Below are positions 25,906-33,624 of a stretch of 33,624 nucleotides of DNA, in pieces (position 1 is the stretch's first letter; each line of letters opens with the position of its first letter). The DNA comes from Methylotenera sp. (GTDB taxonomy: Bacteria > Pseudomonadota > Gammaproteobacteria > Burkholderiales > Methylophilaceae): the NCBI GenBank assembly GCA_023259635.1, contig JALRGX010000151.1, positions 1 to 33,624 on the forward strand, given 5' to 3'. The notes beneath the pieces were generated by a model. The model was not told where the DNA came from. It did not search any database and saw only the letters and a program-made list of their open reading frames with translations. The position numbers and the translations under genes were made by a program.

Positions 25906-27159
25906 TCATCGGTCGATCTCACCGAATACGATATCTTGCGTACCAATAATTGCCACCAAGTCGGCAATCATGTGACCCCTGGTCATCTCATCCAATGCCG
26001 CCAAATGCGGGAAGCCCGGCGCACGAATTTTTAAGCGATAGGGCTTATTCGCACCATCTGAAACCATGTAAATACCGAACTCACCCTTTGGATGTTCAAC
26101 TGCGGCATAAGCCTCACCAGCCGGCACATGAAAACCTTCAGTAAACAATTTAAAGTGATGAATCAGGTCTTCCATGTTGGTTTTCATACCTTCACGGTCA
26201 GGCGGCGCCACTTTATGGTCTGAAGTAATCACTGGGCCCGGATTTTTACGTAACCAGTCTACGCATTGCCTGATAATACGGTTGGACTGACGCATTTCTT
26301 CCACACGGATCAGGTAACGGTCATAACAATCCCCGTTCACGCCAACTGGAATATCAAAATCCAGATCTGCATAAACTTCATAAGGTTGTTTTTTACGCAA
26401 ATCCCACTCAATACCGGAGCCACGCAACATCGGCCCAGTCATCCCTAAAGCCAACGCGCGCTCAGGGCTTACCACACCGATGCCCACTGTACGTTGCTTC
26501 CAGATACGGTTATCCGTTAACAGGGTTTCATACTCATCCACATAAGCCGGGAAACGGTTAGTGAAATCCTCGATAAAATCCAACAATGAACCTTGGCGGC
26601 TTGCATTTTGCGCCTTCACTGTCTTCGCATTGCGGAATTGAGAAACCTCATATTGCGGCATCACATTCGGCAAATCACGATATACTCCGCCGGGACGGTA
26701 ATACGCTGCGTGCATACGCGCACCAGAAACAGCTTCATACACGTCAAATAAATCTTCACGCTCACGGAATGCGTACAAGAATACGGTCATCGCACCCACG
26801 TCCAATGCATGCGCACCCAACCACAGCAAGTGATTCAGGACACGGGTAATCTCGTCAAACATAACACGGATATACTGGGCACGAACCGGCACTTCAAGAC
26901 CAAGCATTTTTTCAATTGCCATGACATAGGCATGCTCGTTGGACATCATGGACACATAATCCAGCCTATCCATATATGGCACACTTTGCAGGTAAGTACG
27001 GTTCTCTGCCAGCTTTTCAGTACCGCGATGCAACAAGCCAATATGCGGGTCAGCGCGTTCAATTACCTCACCATCCAGCTCCAGCACCAGGCGCAACACA
27101 CCATGCGCAGCCGGGTGCTGCGGACCGAAGTTCATCGTATAGTTTCTAATTTCAGCCAC
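25906..27159 (-). CDS. nuoD: NADH-quinone oxidoreductase subunit D
   Basis: The 417-residue 49-kDa-type subunit forms the quinone-binding site with NuoB, and its [22 protein letters not shown]-terminus is the family signature. The GTG at 27159 is taken as the start because AAGGAG sits six bases upstream and the protein then begins MAEIRNYT, as in homologues. An upstream ATG (27174) has no ribosome binding site. The GTG overlaps the nuoC stop by eight bases (GTGGCTGA). Confidence 0.96.
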   Translation of the reverse strand: MAEIRNYTMNFGPQHPAAHGVLRLVLELDGEVIERADPHIGLLHRGTEKLAENRTYLQSVPYMDRLDYVSMMSNEHAYVMAIEKMLGLEVPVRAQYIRVMFDEITRVLNHLLWLGAHALDVGAMTVFLYAFREREDLFDVYEAVSGARMHAAYYRPGGVYRDLPNVMPQYEVSQFRNAKTVKAQNASRQGSLLDFIEDFTNRFPAYVDEYETLLTDNRIWKQRTVGIGVVSPERALALGMTGPMLRGSGIEWDLRKKQPYEVYADLDFDIPVGVNGDCYDRYLIRVEEMRQSNRIIRQCVDWLRKNPGPVITSDHKVAPPDREGMKTNMEDLIHHFKLFTEGFHVPAGEAYAAVEHPKGEFGIYMVSDGANKPYRLKIRAPGFPHLAALDEMTRGHMIADLVAIIGTQDIVFGEIDR

Positions 27160-27748
27160 GGTGCACTCCTTCATTGCGGATTACACGTGGCACATTGTTA
27201 CGCAGCTCAATTGAAACAGGCTGGTAAATGACACGCTGCTGCTCTGGGTCATAGCGCATTTCAACATTACCTATCATTGGGAAGTCTTTACGGAATGGAT
27301 GACCTACAAAACCATAGTCGGTTAACAATCGGCGCAGATCAGGGTGATTCTCAAACATAATGCCGTATAAATCAAAGGCTTCACGCTCAAACCAGTTAGC
27401 CACTGGCCAAACATTAACCAGAGTTGGCAAAATCGGGAAATCTTCATCTGAGGCATAAACACGTAAACGTACGCGCTGATTCAATGAAACTGACAGTAGG
27501 TGGCATACCACAGCATAGCGCAAACCATCATAGGCGCCCTCGCCATATTCCTGATAATCCACACCACACAAATCAATCAACTGTTCGAATTTCAAACCGG
27601 AGCCATCGCGCAACAACTGACAAACTTCCAGATAATCCGAAGACTTACATTCAATGGTGATTTCACCTAAAGCAACAATCTGCCTGGTAATTTTTTCACC
27701 CAACACAGCTTTCAAACTGGTTGATAACTGATCTAATTTAGCTGACAT
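27152..27748 (-). CDS. nuoC: NADH-quinone oxidoreductase subunit C
   Basis: The 198-residue 30-kDa-type subunit of the hydrophilic arm is separate from NuoD (not fused as in enterics). The ERE-type stretch [40 protein letters not shown] holds the conserved block. The stop overlaps the nuoD GTG start. Confidence 0.97.
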   Translation of the reverse strand: MSAKLDQLSTSLKAVLGEKITRQIVALGEITIECKSSDYLEVCQLLRDGSGLKFEQLIDLCGVDYQEYGEGAYDGLRYAVVCHLLSVSLNQRVRLRVYASDEDFPILPTLVNVWPVANWFEREAFDLYGIMFENHPDLRRLLTDYGFVGHPFRKDFPMIGNVEMRYDPEQQRVIYQPVSIELRNNVPRVIRNEGVHRG

Positions 27749-27782
27749 ATTTTCTTGATTTCGTATCTATATCCGGAAACAA

Positions 27783-28259
27783 CTATCGAGCGATGGTGTT
27801 GGTACGTTTAATTTTATTTTGCAACTGGATAATGCCATACAGAAGCGCCTCAGCAGTTGGCGGGCAACCAGGCACGTAGACGTCTACCGGAACGATACGG
27901 TCACAACCGCGCACCACAGCATAAGAATAATGGTAATACCCACCACCATTCGCACAGGAACCCATTGATATTACCCAGCGCGGCTCAGCCATCTGGTCAT
28001 ACACTTTACGCAAGGCCGGCGCCATTTTATTCACCAGAGTACCTGCCACAATCATCACATCAGACTGCCGCGGACTCGGACGAAATACGATGCCAAAACG
28101 GTCCAGGTCATAACGCGACGCACCCGCATGCATCATCTCAACCGCACAACAGGCAAGGCCAAAAGTCATCGGCCACAACGAACCGGTACGCGTATAGTTA
28201 ATCACCGTATCCAGCGTTGTGGTGACAAAGCCTTTTTCTAAAATACCTTCAATACTCAT
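27783..28259 (-). CDS. nuoB: NADH-quinone oxidoreductase subunit B (cluster N2)
   Basis: The 158-residue protein binds the terminal 4Fe-4S cluster N2, with ligands C37, C38, C102 and C132 in [21 protein letters not shown] and VPGCPP. The adjacent cysteine pair is diagnostic. It lies between nuoA and nuoC, with 76 bases before it and 34 after it. Confidence 0.98.
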   Translation of the reverse strand: MSIEGILEKGFVTTTLDTVINYTRTGSLWPMTFGLACCAVEMMHAGASRYDLDRFGIVFRPSPRQSDVMIVAGTLVNKMAPALRKVYDQMAEPRWVISMGSCANGGGYYHYSYAVVRGCDRIVPVDVYVPGCPPTAEALLYGIIQLQNKIKRTNTIAR

Positions 28260-28335
28260 ACGAATAATTTCGCTTCAAAATCAAAAATGGCAAGGGAGTG
28301 AAGCTCAGGCCGCACGACTTGATTCCCAAATGAAA

Positions 28336-28692
28336 TCAATCCCATTCCAGCGCACCCTTCATCCACTCATAGATGAAGCCGATCACGAGCACACCCAAAA
28401 ATATCATCATTGCAACAAATCCAAACAGGCCAATCTCCTGCAGCACAACCGCCCATGGGAATAAAAATGCAATTTCCAAATCAAAAAGAATAAACAGAAT
28501 GGCAACCAGGTAATAACGCACGTCAAATTTCATACGCGCATCTTCAAACGCCTCAAAGCCGCATTCATAGGGAGAGTTTTTTTGAGCATCAGGCTTGCTC
28601 GGAGAAACCAGTCTGGACAACACCAAAGGACCAACACCTACGCCCAAACCTACAAGAATAAACAACAATATCGGGTAATAATTTTCTAGCAC
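28336..28692 (-). CDS. nuoA: NADH-quinone oxidoreductase subunit A
   Basis: The 118-residue, three-span subunit has the NuoA motif [33 protein letters not shown]. It is the first gene of the nuo operon and starts with GTG at 28692; no ATG fits the expected MLENYYP start. A GGGG stretch lies about nine bases upstream as a weak ribosome binding site. Confidence 0.96.
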   Translation of the reverse strand: MLENYYPILLFILVGLGVGVGPLVLSRLVSPSKPDAQKNSPYECGFEAFEDARMKFDVRYYLVAILFILFDLEIAFLFPWAVVLQEIGLFGFVAMMIFLGVLVIGFIYEWMKGALEWD

Positions 28693-28849
28693 CAGAAAGC
28701 CCCAGACTAAATCACACTAAAGCAACTAATAAATTTAAAATACGGAAAGACATTACCTCACCTGACTTTGCCATTCACTACGAGCAAAGAAGGCCTGCAA
28801 ACCACTCAACTTCCATACCGCAATCACCTGCGGCAATACAACCAACTCC
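28693..28849 (-). promoter_or_regulatory. Leader/promoter region of the nuo operon
   Basis: These 157 bases lie between the tRNA-Leu and nuoA. Directly after the tRNA 3' end is a hairpin, CCGCA (28818-28822) with TGCGG (28829-28833), but it has no T-run, so it is probably not a simple terminator. Clear -35 and -10 boxes are not evident. nuo might also be partly read through from the tRNA. Confidence 0.35.
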
Positions 28850-28934
28850 TGGTGCCGACGGAGAGACTCGAACTCTCACGACTTTCGTCACTACCCCCTC
28901 AAGATAGCGTGTCTACCAATTCCACCACGACGGC
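28850..28934 (-). tRNA. tRNA-Leu (anticodon GAG)
   Basis: The 85-base cloverleaf with encoded CCA has a long variable arm (GAC-GAAA-GTC), D-arm GTG/CAC, anticodon stem CTATC/GGTAG, loop TTGAGGG with anticodon GAG, and T-arm GAGAG-TTCGAGT-CTCTC. The acceptor stem GCCGTCG/CGTCGGC pairs except at 5-68, which is a U-U mismatch. Position between secG and nuoA is conserved in betaproteobacteria. Confidence 0.93.
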
Positions 28935-28965
28935 TTTTTCGAGCGAACGCTCAGGCTCTATTATA

Positions 28966-29322
28966 CTATTTAGGAACGACTTCTGCCGCTGGCGCTTCAG
29001 TTTTTTTCTCCTCTGCATTTGCAGCTGGCGCAGCATCTTTCACATCCACAGCCTTAGCCGCATGTGCTTTAACCACACTAACATCTGCAGCCTTATTACT
29101 TGTCATATAAGCCAGAGTAAGGCTGGTCGCAAAAAACACCGCAACAAACCCCGCAGTTGCACGACTCATAAAATTAGAAGACCCAGATACGCCAAACAAA
29201 CTACCGGAAGCGCCACTACCAAATGAAGCCCCCATATCAGCACCTTTGCCATGCTGCAAAAGGACCAAGCCGATAACGCCAATTGCGGCCAACACATGAA
29301 TCACTAAAACCAATTTTTCCAT
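28966..29322 (-). CDS. secG: Preprotein translocase subunit SecG
   Basis: The 118-residue small membrane protein of the SecYEG translocon has two spans: MEKLVLVIHVLAAIGVIGLVLLQ (residues 1-23) and TAGFVAVFFATSLTLAYM. The linker GKGADMGASFGSGASGSLFG is the SecG signature. The tail is Ala-, Lys- and Glu-rich. The frame opens at TTG 29328, but ATG 29322, six bases after AAAGG, is the start that matches homologues. It follows tpiA, as is usual in betaproteobacteria. Confidence 0.95.
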   Translation of the reverse strand: MEKLVLVIHVLAAIGVIGLVLLQHGKGADMGASFGSGASGSLFGVSGSSNFMSRATAGFVAVFFATSLTLAYMTSNKAADVSVVKAHAAKAVDVKDAAPAANAEEKKTEAPAAEVVPK

Positions 29323-29369
29323 TTTCAACCTTTAATACCGGACAAACCAACCAAGCACTCAAGCCCGAA

Positions 29370-30122
29370 TCAGTTCGCTGCGCGGCATATCCCTTCAAAT
29401 TCTTCAGCGATTAACGAGCATCTGCCAATCAAGCCGCCATCAATATCCTGCATAACAAATAATTGTACCGCATTTTGCGGATTTACGCTCCCCCCATAGA
29501 GGATTTTCAAGCTATTTGCTGCCTCTTGGTCACAGGCAGCTATCCTGCCCCGTATAAACTCATGCATACTCTGCGCCTGGTCAGGCGTTGCAGCCAACCC
29601 CGTGCCTATCGCCCATATAGGCTCATAAGAAACCACTGTATTCGCGAATAAGGACGCACCATACATGCTGATAATGGTATCGATTTGCTTTGCAACTACC
29701 ATTTCCATCACACCAGCCTCACGCTCAATCAGGGTTTCACCCACACATAAAATCGGCGTAAGTCCATGCGCTTTAGCCTGCATAAACTTGGTTGCTATAT
29801 TTTCATCCGACTCACAATAAGCCGTTGCCCGTTCTGAGTGGCCAATAATGACATGAGTTGCACCAAAATCCCTTAACATGCTGGCACTTACCTCACCGGT
29901 AAAAGCCCCCACCTTGTCCTTACTTAGGTTCTGAGCACCCCATGCAATGGAAGTCTCTTGCAATAAAGATTGCGCCTGCGCCAAATACGGATAAGGAACA
30001 CAGACTACAACATCAACATTCTTCAATGACTTCAACCGTTGAATATACTCCTCCAGCAACTGCCGGTTCGCGGTCAAGCTGCCATGCATTTTCCAATTGG
30101 CAACCACTAGTTTTCGGTGCAT
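29370..30122 (-). CDS. tpiA: Triosephosphate isomerase
   Basis: The 250-residue (beta/alpha)8 enzyme interconverts dihydroxyacetone phosphate and glyceraldehyde 3-phosphate in glycolysis and gluconeogenesis. The catalytic Lys11 (VANWKM), His95 (IIGHSER) and Glu167 ([10 protein letters not shown]) are all present. The ATG has AGGGG upstream. It precedes secG by 47 bases, in the same operon-like order as in related bacteria. Confidence 0.98.
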   Translation of the reverse strand: MHRKLVVANWKMHGSLTANRQLLEEYIQRLKSLKNVDVVVCVPYPYLAQAQSLLQETSIAWGAQNLSKDKVGAFTGEVSASMLRDFGATHVIIGHSERATAYCESDENIATKFMQAKAHGLTPILCVGETLIEREAGVMEMVVAKQIDTIISMYGASLFANTVVSYEPIWAIGTGLAATPDQAQSMHEFIRGRIAACDQEAANSLKILYGGSVNPQNAVQLFVMQDIDGGLIGRCSLIAEEFEGICRAAN

Positions 30123-30362
30123 GCTACCCCTAATTTTTCTTAAATTTTAAAATTACTCTTTCGGTCAAAACCTGAACGTTTTAATGAATTAGTAATATCC
30201 TAAACATTAGCATATATAATATGACGTAATTGTAGCGTAAGTTCTCAAACAGGCTAATTAGAGATTTACATTTGTATTGCATTAAGTAAATTCAGGCACC
30301 ATAAAAACAACCACCTGCCGGACGCTCACTTACAAAACCCAGATTGAGAGTAAAATTCGAAT

Positions 30363-30914
30363 ATGAATCATTTTTACTTAGCTATAACATTAATTACTGT
30401 TTTTTTATCCCCTGCTGCATATGCTGATGACACAGTAAATGACAGCACATGGTCTCATATTGAAGATTCGCTTTCCAAAACATGGAACGCTGAAGATTAC
30501 GAGTTGCTTATCCCAATAAACGCCTGGCATAACCGTCATTACTACAGTTCAGAGAAAATCGACAGCTATAACGAAAACCCCTGGGGCTTAGGTATAGGCA
30601 AATACCGATATGATAACGAAGGGGACTGGCACAGTTTTTATGCCATGGCATTTTCTGATTCACACAAAGACATAGAACCCGTAGCAGGATATGCATTCCA
30701 GAAAATGTGGCGGCCTGGCGATCAATTTCGCATCGGCGCAGGCTACACAGCAGGCCTGACGCTACGTAAAGATCTTGATTATTTACCTATCCCGGTATTA
30801 GCACCTATCGCATCAGTCGAATACAAGCAATTGTCACTGCAATCGACATATATTCCAGGCGGCAAGGGTAATGGCAATATCCTGTTTACCTGGCTACGCT
30901 GGCAGTTAAAATAA
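30363..30914 (+). CDS. pagP: Lipid A palmitoyltransferase PagP
   Basis: The 183-residue outer-membrane beta-barrel enzyme transfers palmitate from phospholipid to lipid A, which protects against cationic peptides. A signal peptide (MNHFYLAITLITVFLSPAAYA) is cleaved after about residue 21. The catalytic His56 (AWHNRHYY), Asp99 and Ser100 (FSDSHK) keep the 43-residue spacing of E. coli His33, Asp76 and Ser77. It is divergent from tpiA, with a 240-base spacer containing TATAAT at 30215-30220 but no good -35. Its 3' end nearly meets the convergent nnrD. Its presence in this neighbourhood may be an acquisition. Confidence 0.92.
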   Translation: MNHFYLAITLITVFLSPAAYADDTVNDSTWSHIEDSLSKTWNAEDYELLIPINAWHNRHYYSSEKIDSYNENPWGLGIGKYRYDNEGDWHSFYAMAFSDSHKDIEPVAGYAFQKMWRPGDQFRIGAGYTAGLTLRKDLDYLPIPVLAPIASVEYKQLSLQSTYIPGGKGNGNILFTWLRWQLK

Positions 30915-30932
30915 ATAGCCGAAAATATTGCG

Positions 30933-31811
30933 TCAACCATCCGTGCTTAAGCGATTAATCACATTACGCACCTCAAGCAAAACTTCTGACGCAACCACAC
31001 CCCTTGGGCCAACGCCACTGGCTACAAGGTTATCGGCAGCCTGGCCGTGCGCAAAAACGCCCAGTTTTGCTGCATCCATTGGCGCCAAACCTTGCGCTAT
31101 AAGGCTGGTAATCAGCCCGGTCAACACATCACCTGTGCCTCCGCTGGCGAGCGCGGGGTTTCCGCTAGTATTAATAAAATAATTGCCGTCAGGATACGCG
31201 CAAACGCTATCTGCACCTTTCAGCATGGAAATCACGTTAAATTTCTTAGCCAATTCCAAGGCTGTTTCAATATGATTTGCCCGAACGAACTCAGCACTTA
31301 CCCCAAGCAATCGTGCAGCCTCACCTGCATGCGGGGTAATGACCGTTTCTGCAAGCCGCTTTTTAAGCAGATCGGCCAGATGTGCATGCTCAGCGATCAA
31401 GTTAAGCGCATCTGCATCAAGCACCATTGGTAATTCCTGTCCCACTGGTTGCGTCAGCCAGAATATAAGCAATTCAATCGCGGCCACTGAGCGCCCTAAA
31501 CCAGGCCCGATTGCCACGCAATCAAGCTGGCTTAAATGAACCAAGGCTGCAGGAGACCGCATCATGATTTCCGGGTGGCACACATCTACAGATGGTGCAT
31601 TTTTACTCAGCATCGCAGCATAAACGCGCCCTGCGCCACTAAACAGTGCAGCCCGCGCCGCCAAAAGCACTGCTCCCATCATGCTTTCATCACCGCCAAT
31701 TATGGCAACACTGCCGCAGGAACCTTTATGAGCATCACGCGGGCGCGGTGGCAATACATTAGAAAACATGCTTTCTATTAATAAACGAGGGTTAACCTGT
31801 TCTTTCACCAT
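30933..31811 (-). CDS. nnrD: ADP/ATP-dependent NAD(P)H-hydrate dehydratase
   Basis: The protein (292 residues from the chosen start) repairs hydrated NAD(P)H. Ribokinase-like fold motifs are present: VAIGPGLGRS, TPHAGEAARLLGV, MLKGADSVCAYPDG and NPALASGGTGDVLTGLI with the catalytic Asp in GTGDVL. The epimerase (NnrE) domain present in the fused E. coli form is absent, so NnrE must be encoded elsewhere or missing. The frame opens at 31847, overlapping recJ, but ATG 31811 is favoured because AAGGGA lies seven bases upstream and the gene then begins 22 bases after the recJ stop. Confidence 0.93.
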   Translation of the reverse strand: MVKEQVNPRLLIESMFSNVLPPRPRDAHKGSCGSVAIIGGDESMMGAVLLAARAALFSGAGRVYAAMLSKNAPSVDVCHPEIMMRSPAALVHLSQLDCVAIGPGLGRSVAAIELLIFWLTQPVGQELPMVLDADALNLIAEHAHLADLLKKRLAETVITPHAGEAARLLGVSAEFVRANHIETALELAKKFNVISMLKGADSVCAYPDGNYFINTSGNPALASGGTGDVLTGLITSLIAQGLAPMDAAKLGVFAHGQAADNLVASGVGPRGVVASEVLLEVRNVINRLSTDG

Positions 31812-31833
31812 GCTATCTTCCCTTGCTAATTTT

Positions 31834-33549
31834 TTATGCGCTGACATACCGCAAATTCAACTGCACCTTTTTCGCACCATTGTAACTATTAGTCTGCAAC
31901 TGATATGCTGCCTGAATAATATTGCCGGGCAAATCAGTCTGGTTAAAATAAATCGCATCTATTTCCATACCAGAGCGGTTTGAAGCTGATTGTTTAGATG
32001 CCGGTTTCAAAGTCAGTTTCAGATGCTTTTCACTCAGCACACGTTGGCTCACCACCTCGAACTCATCATAGAACAATGGCGGCGCAAAGCCTTGTCCCCA
32101 CACCTGATTCTCAAGCGCCTGCGCGGTCTGGAATGTCATATCATTAACAGTCAAGCTACCGTCAACCTCCAGCACGGATTCCAGGTCTGCTTCCGAAATC
32201 AGGCTCCTGACCACAGCCTCAAAACCATGTTTAAACAAATCGAAATCATCGCCTCTTATCGTAAGCCCGGCTGCCATTGCATGCCCGCCGAATTTCAATA
32301 TCAGGCTAGGCTGATGCTTGCTGAGCAGGTCAAGTGCATCACGCAGATGCAATCCGGGAATTGAGCGTCCGGAGCCCTTAATCAGGCCATCACCCGCATC
32401 GGCAAACGCAATCACCGGTCGGTGATGCCGTTCTTTAATGCGCGAGGCCAGGATACCAATAACACCCTGATGCCAATCCGGTTGGAACACGCTGATTGAA
32501 TATTGATCATCCATGTCCACATCATCCAGCACAATATTGGCACTATCCTGCATATCAGCTTCGATGCTGCGGCGCTGCAGGTTCAAAGTATGCAACTGCT
32601 GCGCAATCTGCGCCGCTTCCACCTCTGAGCCAGCCAACAGGCATTGAATGCCTAATGTCATGTCATCAAGACGCCCTGCTGCATTCAATCGCGGCCCGAC
32701 ATAAAAACCCAAATCCTGCGCTGTAGTTTTTGCCGGCTCACGACCGGCAACTCTGAGCAATGCAGTAACCCCATAGCTGCAGGCCCCGGCGCGGATCCTG
32801 CGCAAACCCTGCTCTACCAGGATACGGTTATTTTCATCCAGTTTAACCAAGTCAGCTACCGTACCCAGTGCCACCAGATCCAGCAGTTCGGTCAAGTTGG
32901 GCTCCGGCTTCTGCGCATAAGCACCGCGCTCACGGAACTCTGCGCGCAACGACAGCAAGCCATAAAACATTACCCCCACCCCCGCCAGGTTTTTGCTGGC
33001 AAAAGTGCAGCCATGCTGGTTCGGGTTAATAATGCACGCAGCCTGCGGTGTTTCCGATGCCGGTAAATGGTGGTCAGTAATCAGCACCTGTATTCCTAGC
33101 GCATTTGCAGCAGCCACACCGTCGACACTGGCGATACCGTTGTCTACGGTAATGATCACATCCGGCTTTTGCACAGCAGCAAGCGCAACAATTTCCGGTG
33201 TTAAGCCATAGCCATATTCAAAACGGTTGGGCACCAAAAAACCCACGTCCGCACCGAAAGCACGCAACCCCTTGATGGCGACTGCTGTTGCAGTGGCACC
33301 ATCGGCATCATAATCGCCAATCACCAATAGTTTCTTATTGGCCTCAATCGCATCTGCCAGCAATTTAGCCATTTGCTGGTTATTGGTCAGGCTCTGCGGG
33401 GGCAACAAACCACTTAAATTTACGGCAACCTGCGCAATATTGGCCACGCCGCGTGCTGCAAACAAGCGCGACATGAGCGCTGAAAGCCCTGCATTCTGCA
33501 AATACTCGGCGGCAGTTTGTGATACCGGGCGCTGTTTAATGACTGTCAT
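31834..33549 (-). CDS. recJ: Single-stranded-DNA-specific exonuclease RecJ
   Basis: The 571-residue DHH-family 5'-3' exonuclease acts in recombination and mismatch repair. Motif I GDYDADG (78-84), DNG (136-138) and the DHH motif TDHH (158-161) supply the metal-binding aspartates and histidines, followed by the DHHA1 domain (LKFGGHAMAAGL) and an OB-fold end. Length is usual. The ATG overlaps the stop of an upstream reading frame by four bases (ATGA) and lacks a good ribosome binding site, so coupling is likely. Confidence 0.96.
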   Translation of the reverse strand: MTVIKQRPVSQTAAEYLQNAGLSALMSRLFAARGVANIAQVAVNLSGLLPPQSLTNNQQMAKLLADAIEANKKLLVIGDYDADGATATAVAIKGLRAFGADVGFLVPNRFEYGYGLTPEIVALAAVQKPDVIITVDNGIASVDGVAAANALGIQVLITDHHLPASETPQAACIINPNQHGCTFASKNLAGVGVMFYGLLSLRAEFRERGAYAQKPEPNLTELLDLVALGTVADLVKLDENNRILVEQGLRRIRAGACSYGVTALLRVAGREPAKTTAQDLGFYVGPRLNAAGRLDDMTLGIQCLLAGSEVEAAQIAQQLHTLNLQRRSIEADMQDSANIVLDDVDMDDQYSISVFQPDWHQGVIGILASRIKERHHRPVIAFADAGDGLIKGSGRSIPGLHLRDALDLLSKHQPSLILKFGGHAMAAGLTIRGDDFDLFKHGFEAVVRSLISEADLESVLEVDGSLTVNDMTFQTAQALENQVWGQGFAPPLFYDEFEVVSQRVLSEKHLKLTLKPASKQSASNRSGMEIDAIYFNQTDLPGNIIQAAYQLQTNSYNGAKKVQLNLRYVSA

Positions 33550-33624
33550 TTGAAATAAGTACCAATCGGCTTGCTTCTACGCCAGAACTTATAGTTATCC
33601 ATTGGTTTTATGATTGCAACCAGG
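33546..33624 (-). CDS. 3' end of an upstream gene (partial, unidentified)
   Basis: An open frame enters from the right window edge and ends at a TGA overlapping the recJ start (ATGA). Its last 25 residues are LVAIIKPMDNYKFWRRSKP followed by IGTYFK. The four-base overlap is typical of adjacent operon genes, which supports it as real coding sequence. The product cannot be identified from this fragment. Confidence 0.5.
   Translation of the reverse strand, partial: LVAIIKPMDNYKFWRRSKPIGTYFK

Noticed and set aside
25768-26034. 88-residue plus-strand ORF over the nuoD/nuoE gap
   Set aside because: It runs antisense into nuoD and through the repeat, with no recognisable protein features.
28818-28833. 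Hairpin CCGCA…TGCGG after the tRNA as an intrinsic terminator
   Set aside because: There is no T-run after it, so it is described only as part of the nuo leader.
1-33624. CRISPR arrays, prophage, toxin-antitoxin or biosynthetic clusters
   Set aside because: No regularly spaced repeats, integrase, capsid, toxin or synthase genes were seen on either strand.

Overview
The window looks like chromosome of a betaproteobacterium. The order tpiA - secG - tRNA-Leu - nuoA to nuoN - DUF2818 gene is a betaproteobacterial arrangement. The moderate-to-low GC and the protein sequences suggest the Nitrosomonadales, perhaps Methylophilaceae; that family assignment is an inference, made without a database search.

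Right part (about 13.5-33.6 kb), read on the minus strand: the end of an unidentified gene, recJ (single-strand exonuclease), nnrD (NAD(P)HX dehydratase), then pagP (lipid A palmitoyltransferase, plus strand) facing it, tpiA, secG, a tRNA-Leu(GAG), and the complete 14-gene complex I operon nuoABCDEFGHIJKLMN followed by a DUF2818 gene. Most nuo genes overlap or nearly touch. The exceptions are the nuoE/nuoD and nuoF/nuoG gaps (about 135 bases each), which hold hairpin-bearing intergenic repeats, and the nuoJ/nuoI gap, which holds a 7-base tandem repeat. A relative of the nuoF/nuoG repeat lies at the left edge of the window.

Middle part (6.3-13.2 kb), minus strand: a copper/silver efflux module. 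It comprises a small Met/His/Cys-rich exported protein, CusF-like chaperone, TolC-type outer-membrane factor (CusC), periplasmic adaptor (CusB) and RND pump (CusA). A 343-base intergenic stretch between the small protein gene and cusF holds several inverted and direct repeats.

Left part (0-6.2 kb): a plus-strand group made of a PAS-AAA-Fis sigma-54 activator, a 42-residue DUF3149 membrane protein absent from simple ORF lists, and thioredoxin 2 (trxC). A near-perfect sigma-54 promoter sits just upstream of the DUF3149-trxC pair. Divergent from the activator are ccoG (cytochrome oxidase assembly ferredoxin), a SAM methyltransferase, a Nudix hydrolase and a YeeZ-like NAD(P)-binding protein. Two similar TGnCA-N4-TGnCA dyads 40 bases apart precede the activator gene.

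Most of the content is ordinary core metabolism. The items most worth a second look are the sigma-54 activator/DUF3149/TrxC module with its visible promoter and dyads, and the interspersed repeats lodged inside the complex I operon.
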